From: Chloroflexota bacterium
GTDB taxonomy: Bacteria > Chloroflexota > Anaerolineae > Aggregatilineales > Phototrophicaceae
Length of the DNA stretch: 64,000 nt
Assembly (NCBI GenBank): GCA_011525385.1
Contig: WTGF01000076.1
Location: forward strand, 1 to 64,000
Direction of reading: 5' to 3'
The notes under the pieces were generated by a model, which saw only the letters and a list, made by a program, of their open reading frames with translations, made no database searches and was not told the DNA's origin. Position numbers and translations under genes: made by a program. Positions 17,953-26,365 of this stretch are shown in pieces. Each line of letters opens with the position of its first letter. Positions within the stretch are counted from its first letter, which is position 1.

Positions 17953-18128
17953 CCGCCCGGCGGCAGCGAACAGATCTGTCCCGCTCACGCAAAATTGTAA
18001 GTCTGCTTGACGCGCGTGCGCCGCAGTTAACATAAACAGAGTGATCGGCAGCGCCTGTACTCTTTGTTTTCCCGAGACTTGCACGTCCGATTAAACCTGT
18101 GAATAAGCCGGTCTATAGAGAGAATTCA

Positions 18129-18905
18129 ATGCCTTCGTTGCGAATCGTCACACAAAATATTTGGAACGTGAACAATCATTGGCAGAAACGCGCCGATGCC
18201 ATTGGGCAAAACATGCGCGAACTGGACGTCGATATCATCTGTATCCAGGAATCGGCGCCCGATCACTTCGAGTACCTTAGGTCCCACAGTTTTCGCGGTT
18301 TTCCTCATGCCTATTATGCAGCGAGTGATGACGGCTCCCTAACGCCTCGGCCGCAGGGACTTGCGATATTCTCGCGACTGGCGGCGCTGGAGGACGGCAA
18401 GGTTGAAATCGGGCGCGAGCTCGAGACGCGCAATCCTTGGATGCGCATAGTGCAGTATATGCAAGTGAAACTACCATCCGGTCATTCCTTGGCCGTCTTC
18501 AATACACACCTGTTTTTGAGCAGCGCGCAGAAACTAAGCGGTATCAAATCTTGCCTGGAAGTGATGCAGCGCGCGCAATTTGCCGACTGCATACATCTAT
18601 TGACCGGCGATTTCAATATCAATCTCGATACGCAACCAGAATACCTGGCGCCGCTTGCGGAGCATCAGTATGCCGACATTTGGACCGCGAAAAATGGAGA
18701 CAAGACGGGTTATACTGATCCCTATCATTTTGACCGGCCGCTTGCCAAACGTATCGATGGTTTTTTTATGCAGCGTGACAGACTTGATCGGGTGATGAGC
18801 GTCTCGCGCGTTAATATGGAGCCGATCAACGACGGCAGGCTATTGCTGTCCGATCACATCGGCGTAATGGCGGGATTGGACCTGGACCACAAAGCCAGCG
18901 AGTGA
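18129..18905 (+). CDS. Endonuclease/exonuclease/phosphatase (EEP) family hydrolase
   Basis: 258 residues from the ATG at 18129 (GAGAG upstream); a GTG at 18099 is in frame but poorer. The EEP fold motifs are in order: TQN-W near the start, CIQES (metal-binding E), FNTHLF, LTGDFNIN (D and N of the active site) and SDHIGV at the C-terminus (D-H pair). The family covers exonuclease III, neutral sphingomyelinase and inositol phosphatases; the TGDFNIN-SDH set with this length fits a phosphodiesterase, but the substrate is unknown. No signal peptide. It follows the second permease by 176 bases and may be expressed separately. Confidence 0.82.
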   Translation: MPSLRIVTQNIWNVNNHWQKRADAIGQNMRELDVDIICIQESAPDHFEYLRSHSFRGFPHAYYAASDDGSLTPRPQGLAIFSRLAALEDGKVEIGRELETRNPWMRIVQYMQVKLPSGHSLAVFNTHLFLSSAQKLSGIKSCLEVMQRAQFADCIHLLTGDFNINLDTQPEYLAPLAEHQYADIWTAKNGDKTGYTDPYHFDRPLAKRIDGFFMQRDRLDRVMSVSRVNMEPINDGRLLLSDHIGVMAGLDLDHKASE

Positions 18906-18961
18906 AACCAGTCTGGATACAAATCTGATTCCGAGTGTGAGGATGCTACGGAATACGTACT

Positions 18962-19078
18962 GCGCCTACTGTGGACGTTCAGGCTGACTGCTGTGCTGAA
19001 AATCCAACCTTGCTCATTATATCCGTAACGCATACAGAACCGACCGATCCTGGATCTGGTCGCTTGGTTCCACTTCAT
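18962..19078 (-). pseudogene. Eroded fragment of a 2-hydroxyacid dehydrogenase gene
   Basis: On the minus strand from 19078 the translation KWNQATRSRIGRF...RYGYNEQGWIFSTA matches residues 87-115 of the intact dehydrogenase at 11448-12467 (KWIQTTSAGIGQF...AYGYDRPGWIFTTA) at about half identity, and the DNA matches too. Homology is lost on both sides, with no start and no catalytic residues. It is a decayed relic. It occupies most of the gap between the EEP gene and the restriction-modification island, so the island lies next to old, damaged sequence. Confidence 0.75.
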
Positions 19079-19150
19079 CTTCGATTAGGAGCGAACTTCA
19101 TTCGCCTTTTTCTGCCTTTGAACCTGCTAACAGACTATTCCGAACAAATC

Positions 19151-19185
19151 ATGTGACTCATAGTCCGTAGACTTATGAGTCACAT
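19151..19185. promoter_or_regulatory. C-box pair controlling the C-R operon
   Basis: Two 11-12 base boxes, GACTCATAGTC (19155-19165) and GACTTATGAGTC (19170-19181), are separated by CGTA and sit within a larger imperfect palindrome (ATGTGACTCATA arms). This is the canonical C-protein operator layout (GACTnnnAGTC repeated). It lies directly upstream of the controller gene. Confidence 0.88.
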
Positions 19186-19196
19186 ATCGCTATGTT
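19168..19196 (+). promoter_or_regulatory. Likely C-R promoter, with a -35 inside the right C-box
   Basis: TAGACT (19168-19173, inside the right C-box) and TATGTT (19191-19196) are 17 bases apart. Initiation would be near 19203-19204, at the A of the ATG at 19204, which would make the transcript leaderless. Leaderless C genes are known in this class. Confidence 0.55.
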
Positions 19197-19203
19197 TGCG
19201 AGC

Positions 19204-19446
19204 ATGAAGGAATATGACAAGATTCCAAGTAGGTTTGGTCGACGAGTCCGTCAACTTCGAGTTGAACAGTCATTGTCACAGGAGCAGCTTGCGGCTATGT
19301 GCGGTTTGGACAGAACCTATATCAGTAGTATTGAGCGAGGACAGAGAAACGTATCGTTAAAGAACATCGCTGCAATTGCAAGGGCGCTTGATATTTCTCT
19401 ATCAGAACTATTTGAAGGTATCGTGATTGATGGCAGCGCCGAATAA
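19204..19446 (+). CDS. Controller (C) protein of a Type II restriction-modification system
   Basis: 80 residues from the ATG at 19204; an in-frame ATG at 19192 would add four residues but overlaps the deduced -10 box. The chain is one XRE-type HTH domain: RFGRRVRQLRVEQSLSQEQ, then the C-protein hallmark LDRTYISSIERGQRN, then helices ending LSELFEGI. Proteins of this kind dimerise on paired C-boxes, which are present at 19155-19181, first activating then repressing their own operon. A second single C-box lies in front of the methyltransferase gene (21034-21044). The gene overlaps the endonuclease gene by 17 bases, so the two are co-translated. AT-rich relative to its neighbours. Confidence 0.92.
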   Translation: MKEYDKIPSRFGRRVRQLRVEQSLSQEQLAAMCGLDRTYISSIERGQRNVSLKNIAAIARALDISLSELFEGIVIDGSAE

Positions 19447-20089
19447 TCTCGAACAGATTGCTTGCACTCCTATTCCCGTTGATGAGGGCGAGTTTAATCC
19501 ATACTGTTCTATTCCGTACGGATGTACTGTAAATGACATACGTCGGGGCATGGTGGACTTTATCGATTTTTTGGGGTTCATAAACCAGCAGTTGCACAGC
19601 CGGAATCTTACTCGCTTAGAATCTATGCTGATGCCAGCTAATTTCAGCAGTTTGGTTGGAGAATTCATGCGCACTTCCATCACCAAATATTGCAAGACTT
19701 TGGTGAAAAATAGATACCATAATGGCCACCCAGATCTTATTCCAAAAGGCGTGTATCCAGGTGATTCTGTGCTGCACGGTGTTGAAGGTATCGAGATTAA
19801 GGGATCTCGAAATAATAGCGGTTGGCAGGGACACAATGCTGAGAGCGTGTGGCTCATGGTCTTTGTGTTTGACAGCAATACTCAGCGAGATAAGGTGACC
19901 GGTATTTCCCCAAAGCCGTTTAGATTCGCAAAAGTACTGGGTGCACAATTGACATACGATGATTGGAGCGAATCAGGCAGATCTGCTACTAGCCGACGCA
20001 CACCTACCGCAAGCGTACTCAAGTCCGGGCATGCCAAGATGTCGGAGAACTGGATATACAGGTACGAACGAGAGAATTCTCTACGGTAG
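19430..20089 (+). CDS. Type II restriction endonuclease (PD-(D/E)xK)
   Basis: 219 residues from the ATG at 19430, overlapping the controller gene by 17 bases. The catalytic core is P101-D102 ... E122-I-K124 (HPDLIPKG ... VEGIEIKGS), a textbook PD-x18-ExK arrangement, followed by a conserved-looking GWQGHNAESVWLMVFVFD strand. The gene pairs with the converging methyltransferase, whose stop overlaps by nine bases. No close named enzyme comes to mind, so I do not assign a recognition sequence. Length and layout fit an orthodox Type II endonuclease whose expression is delayed by the C protein. Base composition is distinctly AT-richer than the flanks, which suggests transfer. Confidence 0.87.
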   Translation: MAAPNNLEQIACTPIPVDEGEFNPYCSIPYGCTVNDIRRGMVDFIDFLGFINQQLHSRNLTRLESMLMPANFSSLVGEFMRTSITKYCKTLVKNRYHNGHPDLIPKGVYPGDSVLHGVEGIEIKGSRNNSGWQGHNAESVWLMVFVFDSNTQRDKVTGISPKPFRFAKVLGAQLTYDDWSESGRSATSRRTPTASVLKSGHAKMSENWIYRYERENSLR

Positions 20090-21016
20090 CGGAAGCTTAA
20101 GCTGACGAACTTGCTCAAATGCAGTTTCAATTCCGCAAAGCCTTGATACAGCGGATAGACTTTCCTCAAAGTATGTAATGTTTCTCTCCACGCCAATCGC
20201 ACAGTATCCTAGTGCTTCTGCAGCAGCGATTGTCGACCCTGAGCCCATAAACGTATCAACGACTATTCCTTCGCCCAGAGGTAAAGCCGCGAAAACAATG
20301 TTTCTGAGAAATTCTTGTGGTTTGAGACTAGGATGATCTGCTATGTCACGCTCCGCTTTGGGTGTTCTAGCGCTAGGTATAACATCCTCAAACGGATTTC
20401 CATCTGGTTTCCTTCGCAAACCACCGGTCTGGTGAATACGAAGGCATTCGCTTACGGTCATACCCTTGGGCAGTCTTTTTCTGAACAAACCCCACGGTTC
20501 GTAGGCTCCTCTGGGCATAGAACACACACCGTAGAATTCCTGTTCAGCATTCTTGGGTCTGTCCCCGCCGCGAAATGTTTTGACCAGACGTACTATCTCG
20601 CCGCGAAACTCCAAATCTTCATTAACTATGTTTGAAAATGTCAGATGCGATAAATACGCGTTACTGGCAAGGAATAGATGACCACCTGGTTTTAGCGCCC
20701 TCGTCGCTAGGCGTGACCAACGGCCAAAGAACTTTGAAAGTGAGTCACGCTCCTTTTCGTTGAGAGCGGTAAATCGAGGGAGAGGCGATCTAATGCTACC
20801 GTCAAATGTCGGTGGCAAACGCCAGATTCCACCATTGCCGTTGCTACGCTTCTCAAGCTGTTCAGGCTCAAACTCCTTTACTCCATATGGAGGATCGGTT
20901 ACGATTGCGTGAAATGATTCGCTCGGAATCTTGTCTAGCCACTCAAGACAATCTGCATGGATTAGAGTTGACTTACCAATTACATCTGATCTGTAATCGA
21001 ATATGTATTCCATCAT
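20081..21016 (-). CDS. DNA methyltransferase of the C-controlled Type II system (beta-class N6/N4)
   Basis: 311 residues. Motif IV DPPYG is at 41-45 and motif I (FMGSG) at 256-260, so the order is IV - target region - I, the beta class. DPPY favours N6-adenine but N4-cytosine cannot be excluded. It modifies the sites that the endonuclease at 19430 would cut. Two ATGs are possible (21016 and 21013); the spacing to any Shine-Dalgarno is poor. Its promoter carries a single C-box (21034-21044) just downstream of the deduced start point, so the C protein should repress it. The gene is convergent with the endonuclease gene. Confidence 0.9.
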   Translation of the reverse strand: MMEYIFDYRSDVIGKSTLIHADCLEWLDKIPSESFHAIVTDPPYGVKEFEPEQLEKRSNGNGGIWRLPPTFDGSIRSPLPRFTALNEKERDSLSKFFGRWSRLATRALKPGGHLFLASNAYLSHLTFSNIVNEDLEFRGEIVRLVKTFRGGDRPKNAEQEFYGVCSMPRGAYEPWGLFRKRLPKGMTVSECLRIHQTGGLRRKPDGNPFEDVIPSARTPKAERDIADHPSLKPQEFLRNIVFAALPLGEGIVVDTFMGSGSTIAAAEALGYCAIGVERNITYFEESLSAVSRLCGIETAFEQVRQLKLPLP

Positions 21017-21033
21017 TGGCCATTCATCTTGTC

Positions 21034-21044
21034 GACTATGAGTC
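21034..21044 (-). promoter_or_regulatory. C-box in the methyltransferase promoter
   Basis: Reads GACTCATAGTC on the minus strand, identical to the left box of the C-R operator (19155-19165). It lies 18 bases upstream of the methyltransferase ATG and just downstream of its deduced -10 box, a position suited to repression. Confidence 0.82.
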
Positions 21045-21052
21045 CCATATGT

Positions 21053-21081
21053 AGTATAAGTTGTTTTGCAGCTTAGTGCAA
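21053..21081 (-). promoter_or_regulatory. Likely methyltransferase promoter
   Basis: On the minus strand TTGCAC (21076-21081) and TATACT (21053-21058) are separated by 17 bases. The C-box at 21034-21044 covers the region just downstream of the start point, so bound C protein would block early transcription. Confidence 0.6.
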
Positions 21082-21149
21082 ATGAGCTTTATTCAGCGTT
21101 TCATCTTTTTTCCAACGGAGTGTTGATCTGCTCTAAAATCTTGCATGAA

Positions 21150-21584
21150 ATGTCAAAAAATACATTTGACTTGCGCGCCTCCACTGTCAGAGACTATTGC
21201 AGCTACTGCGGACGCTTGAGCAAGCGCTGTGCCTGTCACCAGGCCGGCAGCGACCTCCAGCGCTTTATGGAACGCGGCGGTCAAGCCTATACCTCTTCTC
21301 GGCGCGAAGCGCCATACAAACGCGGCGTGCCGCCACAAATCAAGAAAACCGAACGCAGGCATCTCCAGAAGCAATATAAAATCTGGTACGCAGCCCTGGC
21401 GGAATCAAATGGCGAATGCTGCGCCAATTGCGGCGATCGGAAGGACCTGGTATTAGACCATGTCCTCCCGATCGCAAAGGGCGGCTTGTCGCGGCTGGAC
21501 AACCTGCAACTGCTTTGCGCTACTTGCAATCGCGTCAAGGGCAAATTAGCGATCGATTGCCGCCCGGCTAAACATCGAGAATGA
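21150..21584 (+). CDS. HNH endonuclease with an N-terminal zinc-ribbon-like cluster
   Basis: 144 residues from the ATG at 21150. Near the N-terminus is a cysteine/histidine cluster (CSYCGRLSKRCACH, residues 17-30). The C-terminal half is the HNH nuclease: C91-x2-C94, DH at 103-104 (LVLDHVLPIAKGG), N in DNLQLLC, and C123-x2-C126. It is divergent from the methyltransferase gene across the C-box promoter region. It may belong to the island or be an independent hitchhiker. It overlaps the converging PhyH gene by 17 bases at its end. Confidence 0.82.
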   Translation: MSKNTFDLRASTVRDYCSYCGRLSKRCACHQAGSDLQRFMERGGQAYTSSRREAPYKRGVPPQIKKTERRHLQKQYKIWYAALAESNGECCANCGDRKDLVLDHVLPIAKGGLSRLDNLQLLCATCNRVKGKLAIDCRPAKHRE

Positions 21585-22326
21585 AGCGATGGGCCGGGCG
21601 GAGCCGGGCCAGGGTCCGTTCGCTGAGAAAGGCTTTCTGGTCCATTTGCTGCGCATTGTGACGGCGCGTGAAATAGGAATGCAAGGCATAGCGCGGCGTA
21701 TCGGTATGATTGGTCGTACCGGCATGCCACAGGTGCGAGTTGAAGATGACAACCGTGCCTGCGGCGCCAGTCAGCAGAATTTCCTGCGGGTGCTTCTCCC
21801 AAGCGTTGTCCATGACGTCGCTCGGGAGTTGACCCGACCGATGGGAGCCGGGCACGACCCGCGTGGCGCCGTTCTCGGCGGTGAAATCCACCAGCAACCA
21901 GATGGAATTGCAGACTTGAAAGTCGCTTGGATCGACCCCGCTGGACCAATCGGCGTGGAAAGCTTGCACGCCATCGCCGGGCACTGAGGCGCGACCGTTG
22001 AGCGATGACAGCTTGAAGTCTCCCTTGAGCACGTGGTTCATCGCTGCCAGGACGCGGGGGTGGGTGAAGCAAATCTCGAATAGCGGGTCCTTGTCAACCA
22101 GATTGGCGAGGCGGACGGCTCCTCTTTCCGTGCTGAATTCGCTGCCGGCCTCGTCGCCTTCCTCCGCCATCAACTCCTGCACCCGTTTGCGGATGGCGCT
22201 TACTTCCTCCGGTGACATGACAGCGGGCAGGGGCAAGTAGCCGCGTTGATCGAGTTGTTGAATCTCTTCGTCGCTCAGGGTGGCGTCTGTGACACCGAAA
22301 GTGGAAAGCGCACTTTGCATGTCCAT
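21568..22326 (-). CDS. Phytanoyl-CoA dioxygenase (PhyH) family protein
   Basis: 252 residues from the ATG at 22326, with CAGGAA upstream; the frame is open to 22362 but lacks a good start. The Fe(II)/2-oxoglutarate dioxygenase facial triad is visible: H124-x-D126 (HADW) and H201 (LWHAG). A conserved R in the PGSHR segment is in the region that in this family helps hold 2-oxoglutarate. The substrate is unknown; bacterial members hydroxylate many small metabolites. It converges on and overlaps the HNH gene by 17 bases, with no operon partner. A repeat-rich gap of 464 bases separates it from the importer at 22791. Confidence 0.87.
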   Translation of the reverse strand: MDMQSALSTFGVTDATLSDEEIQQLDQRGYLPLPAVMSPEEVSAIRKRVQELMAEEGDEAGSEFSTERGAVRLANLVDKDPLFEICFTHPRVLAAMNHVLKGDFKLSSLNGRASVPGDGVQAFHADWSSGVDPSDFQVCNSIWLLVDFTAENGATRVVPGSHRSGQLPSDVMDNAWEKHPQEILLTGAAGTVVIFNSHLWHAGTTNHTDTPRYALHSYFTRRHNAQQMDQKAFLSERTLARLRPAHRFILDV

Positions 22327-22399
22327 GTTTGAAAATTCCTGATTCACAGACTGTCGCGTCAATTAGAACATAGCTGGTTCGATGGCGCTACTGATTGAC

Positions 22400-22616
22400 C
22401 CCCGTCAACAGCGCAATCGCTTCAAAATCAATAACCGTCGAATGTCGCATAAATCTAACGAAACGTAGGGGCGACCAATCTGGTCGCCCGATGCTACAGG
22501 GCTTTGCGCTTTCGGGCGACATGGTATGTCGCCCTGCATCGCCTCCATTTTGACAGGCTCGCGGTTAAATCTCGGTGTTCTCGGTGGTTAAAATAATTTG
22601 AAGCGATTGCCCTGCC
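22400..22616. repeat. Dispersed GGGCGACC repeat, long copy 2
   Basis: Nearly identical to 1365-1586 over about 210 bases, with small substitutions and a short deletion of the CTCGGTG stretch. It carries the same GGGCGACCA..TGGTCGCCC inverted repeat, the CATCGCCTCCATTTTGACAG block and the GAAGCGATTGCCCTG end. It fills the middle of the 22327-22790 gap, which contains no gene. A weak -10 (TATACT near 22702) is the only sign of a promoter for the next gene. Confidence 0.75.
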
Positions 22617-22790
22617 CAGTCAACAGCGCAATCGCGCCAGACTGATGGCAACTGGCATAACGGGAAGTCAGCAACTATTCGCTATTCGTTCGAAACGCGC
22701 TATACTAACTGTCGCTCCGGCGAAAGCGCCTGTCGCGTCCTATGCCGGTAGCGCATTTTTCGATAGTCATTGACTGAATAGGAGTATTCC

Positions 22791-24464
22791 ATGAAAGCTA
22801 AACTTCCGATCCTGATCACGCTTATGATTTTCGTGATCAGTGTCCTTGGCGTTTCGGCACAGGACACGTTTTTTGGCAAGACGGCTGAGGAATTGTTCCC
22901 GATCCCCGAAGTCGCCGAAACCGAGTTGGAGCAGACGCTGGCATTTGAAGCGCTGCTCGGGGCGAATGTCCCGGACGGCCATGCCCTGGGCGAAGGCAAG
23001 ACAATCACCTTCGGCGTCCTGGGTCAAGGCTCGCGCGGCGGCATCTCTGGCACCATCTACTTCTGGCGCAATGCCTTCGAAGCAGCCACCGGCGCCACCC
23101 TGGAAATCGTCGAAATCCCCTATAACCAACTGGGTACCACCATCCCGGCCGACTTCCTGACCGGGCAATACACCTACGACGTCTTCATCGGCGCCGCCTG
23201 GCAGTATGGCGACTGGATTAGCAACGGCTGGATCCAGCCGATCGACCAATGGATTGGCGATGAGCGCTTCACACACTGGTCACCCGAAGACACCGCTCCC
23301 GCTTTCCGCGCCTTGTTGCAATGGGGCGGCGAGACCTACGGCAGCCAGATGGACGGCGATGCCCAGTTGCTCTACTATCGCCATGACATCCTCAGCGATC
23401 CCGAATGGCAAGCCGCCTACGAAGCTGAAGTCGGCTCGCCCATGCCTTACCCCATCGTGACCTGGCAGGATCTGCTGGCCATCACCAGCTTCTTCAATGG
23501 CAAGGACTGGAACGGCGACGGCGACCCCGATGACGGCATCAGCCTTCACCTGGCGCCCGGCGGGCAGGGGCATTTCCACTTTGCCACGCTGGCAGCCTCC
23601 TTCGCCGTGACCCCGTCTGACGGCGATGACCCGCGAGCCGTCTCCAAATATGACAACGTCTTCTGGTTCGATCCGGACGATATGACGCCGCTGATCAACG
23701 AGCCGGGCCACGTCATGGCGCTGGAATTCTTGCAAGAGTTGGCGGCCACCGGCCAGGAAGCGCAGTTCGGCTGGCAATTGGGCGAGGCTTGGGATAACTT
23801 CCTCACCGGCAACGCCATCGCCACTTTCAGTTGGGGCGATGTCGGCTCGATTTCGCAAAATGAAGAGCGCTCCGCCATCAAGGGCAACCTGGGCGCAGAC
23901 GTCACGCCCTGCTCCAGCGAATGGTATGACCGCGAGATCGGCGAGGTGGTTGTGGATACGGAGAATCCCAATTGCGTCGGCAATACCACCGGCGGCAGCT
24001 GGCACCCAACCATGTCGGCATTCACCGAGAACCCTGAGCTGACCTATTTCTACATGGCGCTGATCGCCAACCCATCGATCAACTTCTACAACGCCACCAC
24101 CGGCTGGCAAGGCGTCGATCCTTGCTGCACCTACCAGCTCTATGCGCCGCGTGGGACGGCGGTTTCCGAAGATTACACCGCCGTTGGCTTTGACGCCGAC
24201 GACATGGAGCGCTACATCAACGCTTACGGCTCCAACGTCTACGACAAGCCGACTTCGGTCACCTACCTGCGCATTCCCGGTACGCTGGAATACATCCAGG
24301 AGACGCTGGATATCCGCTTGTCCGAGGCGATGACCGGGCAATCGACGGCGCAAGAAGCGCTGGATAACACAGCCGAAGACTGGGAAGAGATCACCGACGA
24401 CCTCGATACCGACAGCCAGTTGGAAATCTATCAGCAGGCCATCGGCTACATGGGCGGGATGTGA
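22791..24464 (+). CDS. Sugar ABC transporter substrate-binding protein (large family-1 type)
   Basis: 557 residues with a signal peptide (ISVLGVSAQ cut). After about 70 residues the chain shows the family-1 fold: KTITFGVLGQGSRGG, DVFIGAAWQYGD, WQDLLAITSFFNGKDWNGDGDPDDGIS. The last is a D-x-N-x-D-x-D loop that could bind calcium, as in some extracytoplasmic binding proteins. It is long for the family (usually about 420-450). GGAG precedes the ATG. Two permeases follow at 24579 and 25474, after a palindrome-rich gap. The ligand is unknown. Confidence 0.86.
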   Translation: MKAKLPILITLMIFVISVLGVSAQDTFFGKTAEELFPIPEVAETELEQTLAFEALLGANVPDGHALGEGKTITFGVLGQGSRGGISGTIYFWRNAFEAATGATLEIVEIPYNQLGTTIPADFLTGQYTYDVFIGAAWQYGDWISNGWIQPIDQWIGDERFTHWSPEDTAPAFRALLQWGGETYGSQMDGDAQLLYYRHDILSDPEWQAAYEAEVGSPMPYPIVTWQDLLAITSFFNGKDWNGDGDPDDGISLHLAPGGQGHFHFATLAASFAVTPSDGDDPRAVSKYDNVFWFDPDDMTPLINEPGHVMALEFLQELAATGQEAQFGWQLGEAWDNFLTGNAIATFSWGDVGSISQNEERSAIKGNLGADVTPCSSEWYDREIGEVVVDTENPNCVGNTTGGSWHPTMSAFTENPELTYFYMALIANPSINFYNATTGWQGVDPCCTYQLYAPRGTAVSEDYTAVGFDADDMERYINAYGSNVYDKPTSVTYLRIPGTLEYIQETLDIRLSEAMTGQSTAQEALDNTAEDWEEITDDLDTDSQLEIYQQAIGYMGGM

Positions 24465-24576
24465 CCCCCACCCCAAACCCCTCCCCGAGAGGGAGGGGCT
24501 CAAAGATCTCACACAAGCGGAACTGCTCCCCTTCCCTCATTTTGGGGGAAGGGGCCGGGGGATGGGGGAGGCGTAC
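24463..24576. repeat. GC-rich palindrome pair between binding protein and permease
   Basis: Two hairpins. The first is CCCCTCCC..GGGAGGGG at 24479-24500; the second is CCTTCCCTC..GGGGGAAGGGG at about 24528-24556, followed by a G-rich arm. The same units recur at 34076, 42297, 58538 and 61686. Their place between a binding-protein gene and its permease genes matches a stabilising or attenuating role. Confidence 0.7.
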
Positions 24577-24578
24577 CC

Positions 24579-25457
24579 ATGACCAACAATCGAGCAAAAT
24601 ACCTCTTCCTCATGCCCGGCGTCATCTGGATTCTGGCCTTCACGCTGTTTCCGCTGATTTATTCCTTCGGCTTGAGCCTGACCAACTATCGCTTGGGCCG
24701 TAATCCCAAATATATCGGATTCGAGAACTACGCCGAGATCCTGGGCATCGGCGATGAGAAGATCGACAAAAAAGCGGTGAGCACGGCTAGCTTCAGCGCC
24801 TTCCTCTTCCTCGGCAGCACCGCGGCGACCCTGATTTTTGGCACCTTCGTCGCCTGGGTCTTCAATCATAATCTGCCCTTCTTACGACAAATGCGGGCAA
24901 TTGTTACGATGCCGCTATTCGCCGCGCCTATCGCCCTTGGCTGGCTGGGCGTGGTGTTATTCAACGAACAATCGGGACCCATCAACAACGTGCTGGAGGG
25001 ACTCGGCCTGGGGCGTGTCAACTGGTTCATCGAGCCCATGCCGGCCCGTTTCGCCGTCATGTTCACCGATGTCTGGCAGTGGACGCCCTTCGTCTTCATC
25101 GTTGTGCTGGCGGCCATGCAGTCGGTGCCGGACGACCTCTACGAATCGGCGCGTCTGGATACCAAGTCGAACTGGCAACTCTTTCGGTCGATCACCTTTC
25201 CCATGATCGCGCCGGCTTTGGGCACGGTGATGCTGCTGCGCATGGTCGAGTCGCTCAAGATTATCGACATCCCCTATAGTTTGACGCGTGGCGGTCCCGG
25301 CTCGGTCACGCAGACTTATGTCTACTACGCCTATGAAACGGGGCTGGTCGGCAGCTTCCAGTTAGGCGAGGCGGCGGCGCTGGCTTATCTGCTGGTGGTG
25401 GTCGCGATCGTCGTATCATCGATCTATTTCTACCGCGTGCGCGAGCGCTTCGAGTGA
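24579..25457 (+). CDS. Sugar ABC transporter permease (MalF/UgpA-like)
   Basis: 292 residues, six predicted helices, opening with YLFLMPGVIWILAFTLFPL and carrying the EAA loop (YESARLDTKSNWQLFRSITFP) near residues 187-207. The ATG is preceded by a G-rich stretch of the palindrome, which may serve as the Shine-Dalgarno. It is the first of two permeases following the binding protein at 22791. Normal length. No ATPase gene is linked. Confidence 0.9.
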   Translation: MTNNRAKYLFLMPGVIWILAFTLFPLIYSFGLSLTNYRLGRNPKYIGFENYAEILGIGDEKIDKKAVSTASFSAFLFLGSTAATLIFGTFVAWVFNHNLPFLRQMRAIVTMPLFAAPIALGWLGVVLFNEQSGPINNVLEGLGLGRVNWFIEPMPARFAVMFTDVWQWTPFVFIVVLAAMQSVPDDLYESARLDTKSNWQLFRSITFPMIAPALGTVMLLRMVESLKIIDIPYSLTRGGPGSVTQTYVYYAYETGLVGSFQLGEAAALAYLLVVVAIVVSSIYFYRVRERFE

Positions 25458-25473
25458 AGCCGGGGGGACAGGT

Positions 25474-26355
25474 ATGACGAACCAGCAAGCCGCCTTGGCC
25501 TCTTCAGCGCCGCAGAGCGCCTTCTCGCGCGGATCATTGGGCGACCGGCTGATTATCGCACTGGCGATCATCTGCACTTTTATCGCCTTCTCGCCCTTCG
25601 GCTACGCCGTTTTGACCTCGCTCAAATCGGAATGGAAAGACGGCTCCATCATCCCCTTTCTGCAATTCGAGCCGAATCTGTTGAACTGGCAACAAGAGTT
25701 TGGCTCAGGCGGGGCCGAGACCGTCAAAGCCTTGCGCAATAGCAGCTTGATTTCGCTGGGCGCGACAGCGGTGGCGACCACGCTCGGCACCCTGGCCGGA
25801 TACGGTTTGGCGCGCTTCAAGTACGGCATCGGCAACCGCAATCTGGTCTCCTGGTTTCTCTCGCAGCGTTTCCTGCCGCCGGTCGCGACCTTGATACCCT
25901 TCGTATTGATGTTCCGCGACCTAAAGCTGCTTGATACGCTGCCGGGCATGGTCATCGTCAATGCCACATTCACCTTGCCCTTCGCGGTCTTGATCATGCG
26001 CGACTATTTCGCCGATCTGCCCGCCGAATTGCGCGAGGCGGCGCTGGTGGATGGCGCCAGCGAGTTCACGACCTTTTGGCGCATAGCCCTGCCGCTGGCG
26101 CGGCCGGCGCTGGTAGCGTCGACCTTGATCTGCTTCGCCTTTGCCTGGAACGAATTCCTCTTCGCCAGCGTGCTCGCCAACCGCGACTGGAAACCCTATC
26201 CGATGCTGGTGGCCGGCTCGGACACGGTGCGCGGCATCGACTTCGGCTTTGTGACAACGCGGATGCTGATCGCGGTCACGGTGCCGGTGATCTTGTCGCT
26301 GATGGTGCAGCGCTTCATCGTGCGCGGGCTAACGTTTGGGGCGGTTAAGGGCTAG
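25474..26355 (+). CDS. Sugar ABC transporter permease (MalG/UgpE-like)
   Basis: 293 residues with six predicted helices and the EAA loop LREAALVDGASEFTTFWRIALP at about residues 187-208. It starts 16 bases after the preceding permease, with GGGGGACAGG upstream. It completes the membrane part of the importer of 22791-24464. The next gene (26536) is on the opposite strand beyond a GGGCGA repeat. Confidence 0.9.
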   Translation: MTNQQAALASSAPQSAFSRGSLGDRLIIALAIICTFIAFSPFGYAVLTSLKSEWKDGSIIPFLQFEPNLLNWQQEFGSGGAETVKALRNSSLISLGATAVATTLGTLAGYGLARFKYGIGNRNLVSWFLSQRFLPPVATLIPFVLMFRDLKLLDTLPGMVIVNATFTLPFAVLIMRDYFADLPAELREAALVDGASEFTTFWRIALPLARPALVASTLICFAFAWNEFLFASVLANRDWKPYPMLVAGSDTVRGIDFGFVTTRMLIAVTVPVILSLMVQRFIVRGLTFGAVKG

Positions 26356-26365
26356 GATTCACCAC

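Noticed and set aside
18006-18030. Promoter TTGACG...TAACAT ahead of the EEP gene
   Set aside because: Spacer is 15 bases and the -10 is weak; not convincing enough to list.
1365-22616. Possible CRISPR repeats
   Set aside because: Copies are single, far apart and with inverted arms; no regular spacer spacing and no cas genes.
23280-24512. Long minus-strand open frame inside the second sugar-binding-protein gene
   Set aside because: Antisense to a clear secreted binding protein; composition is that of a shadow frame.
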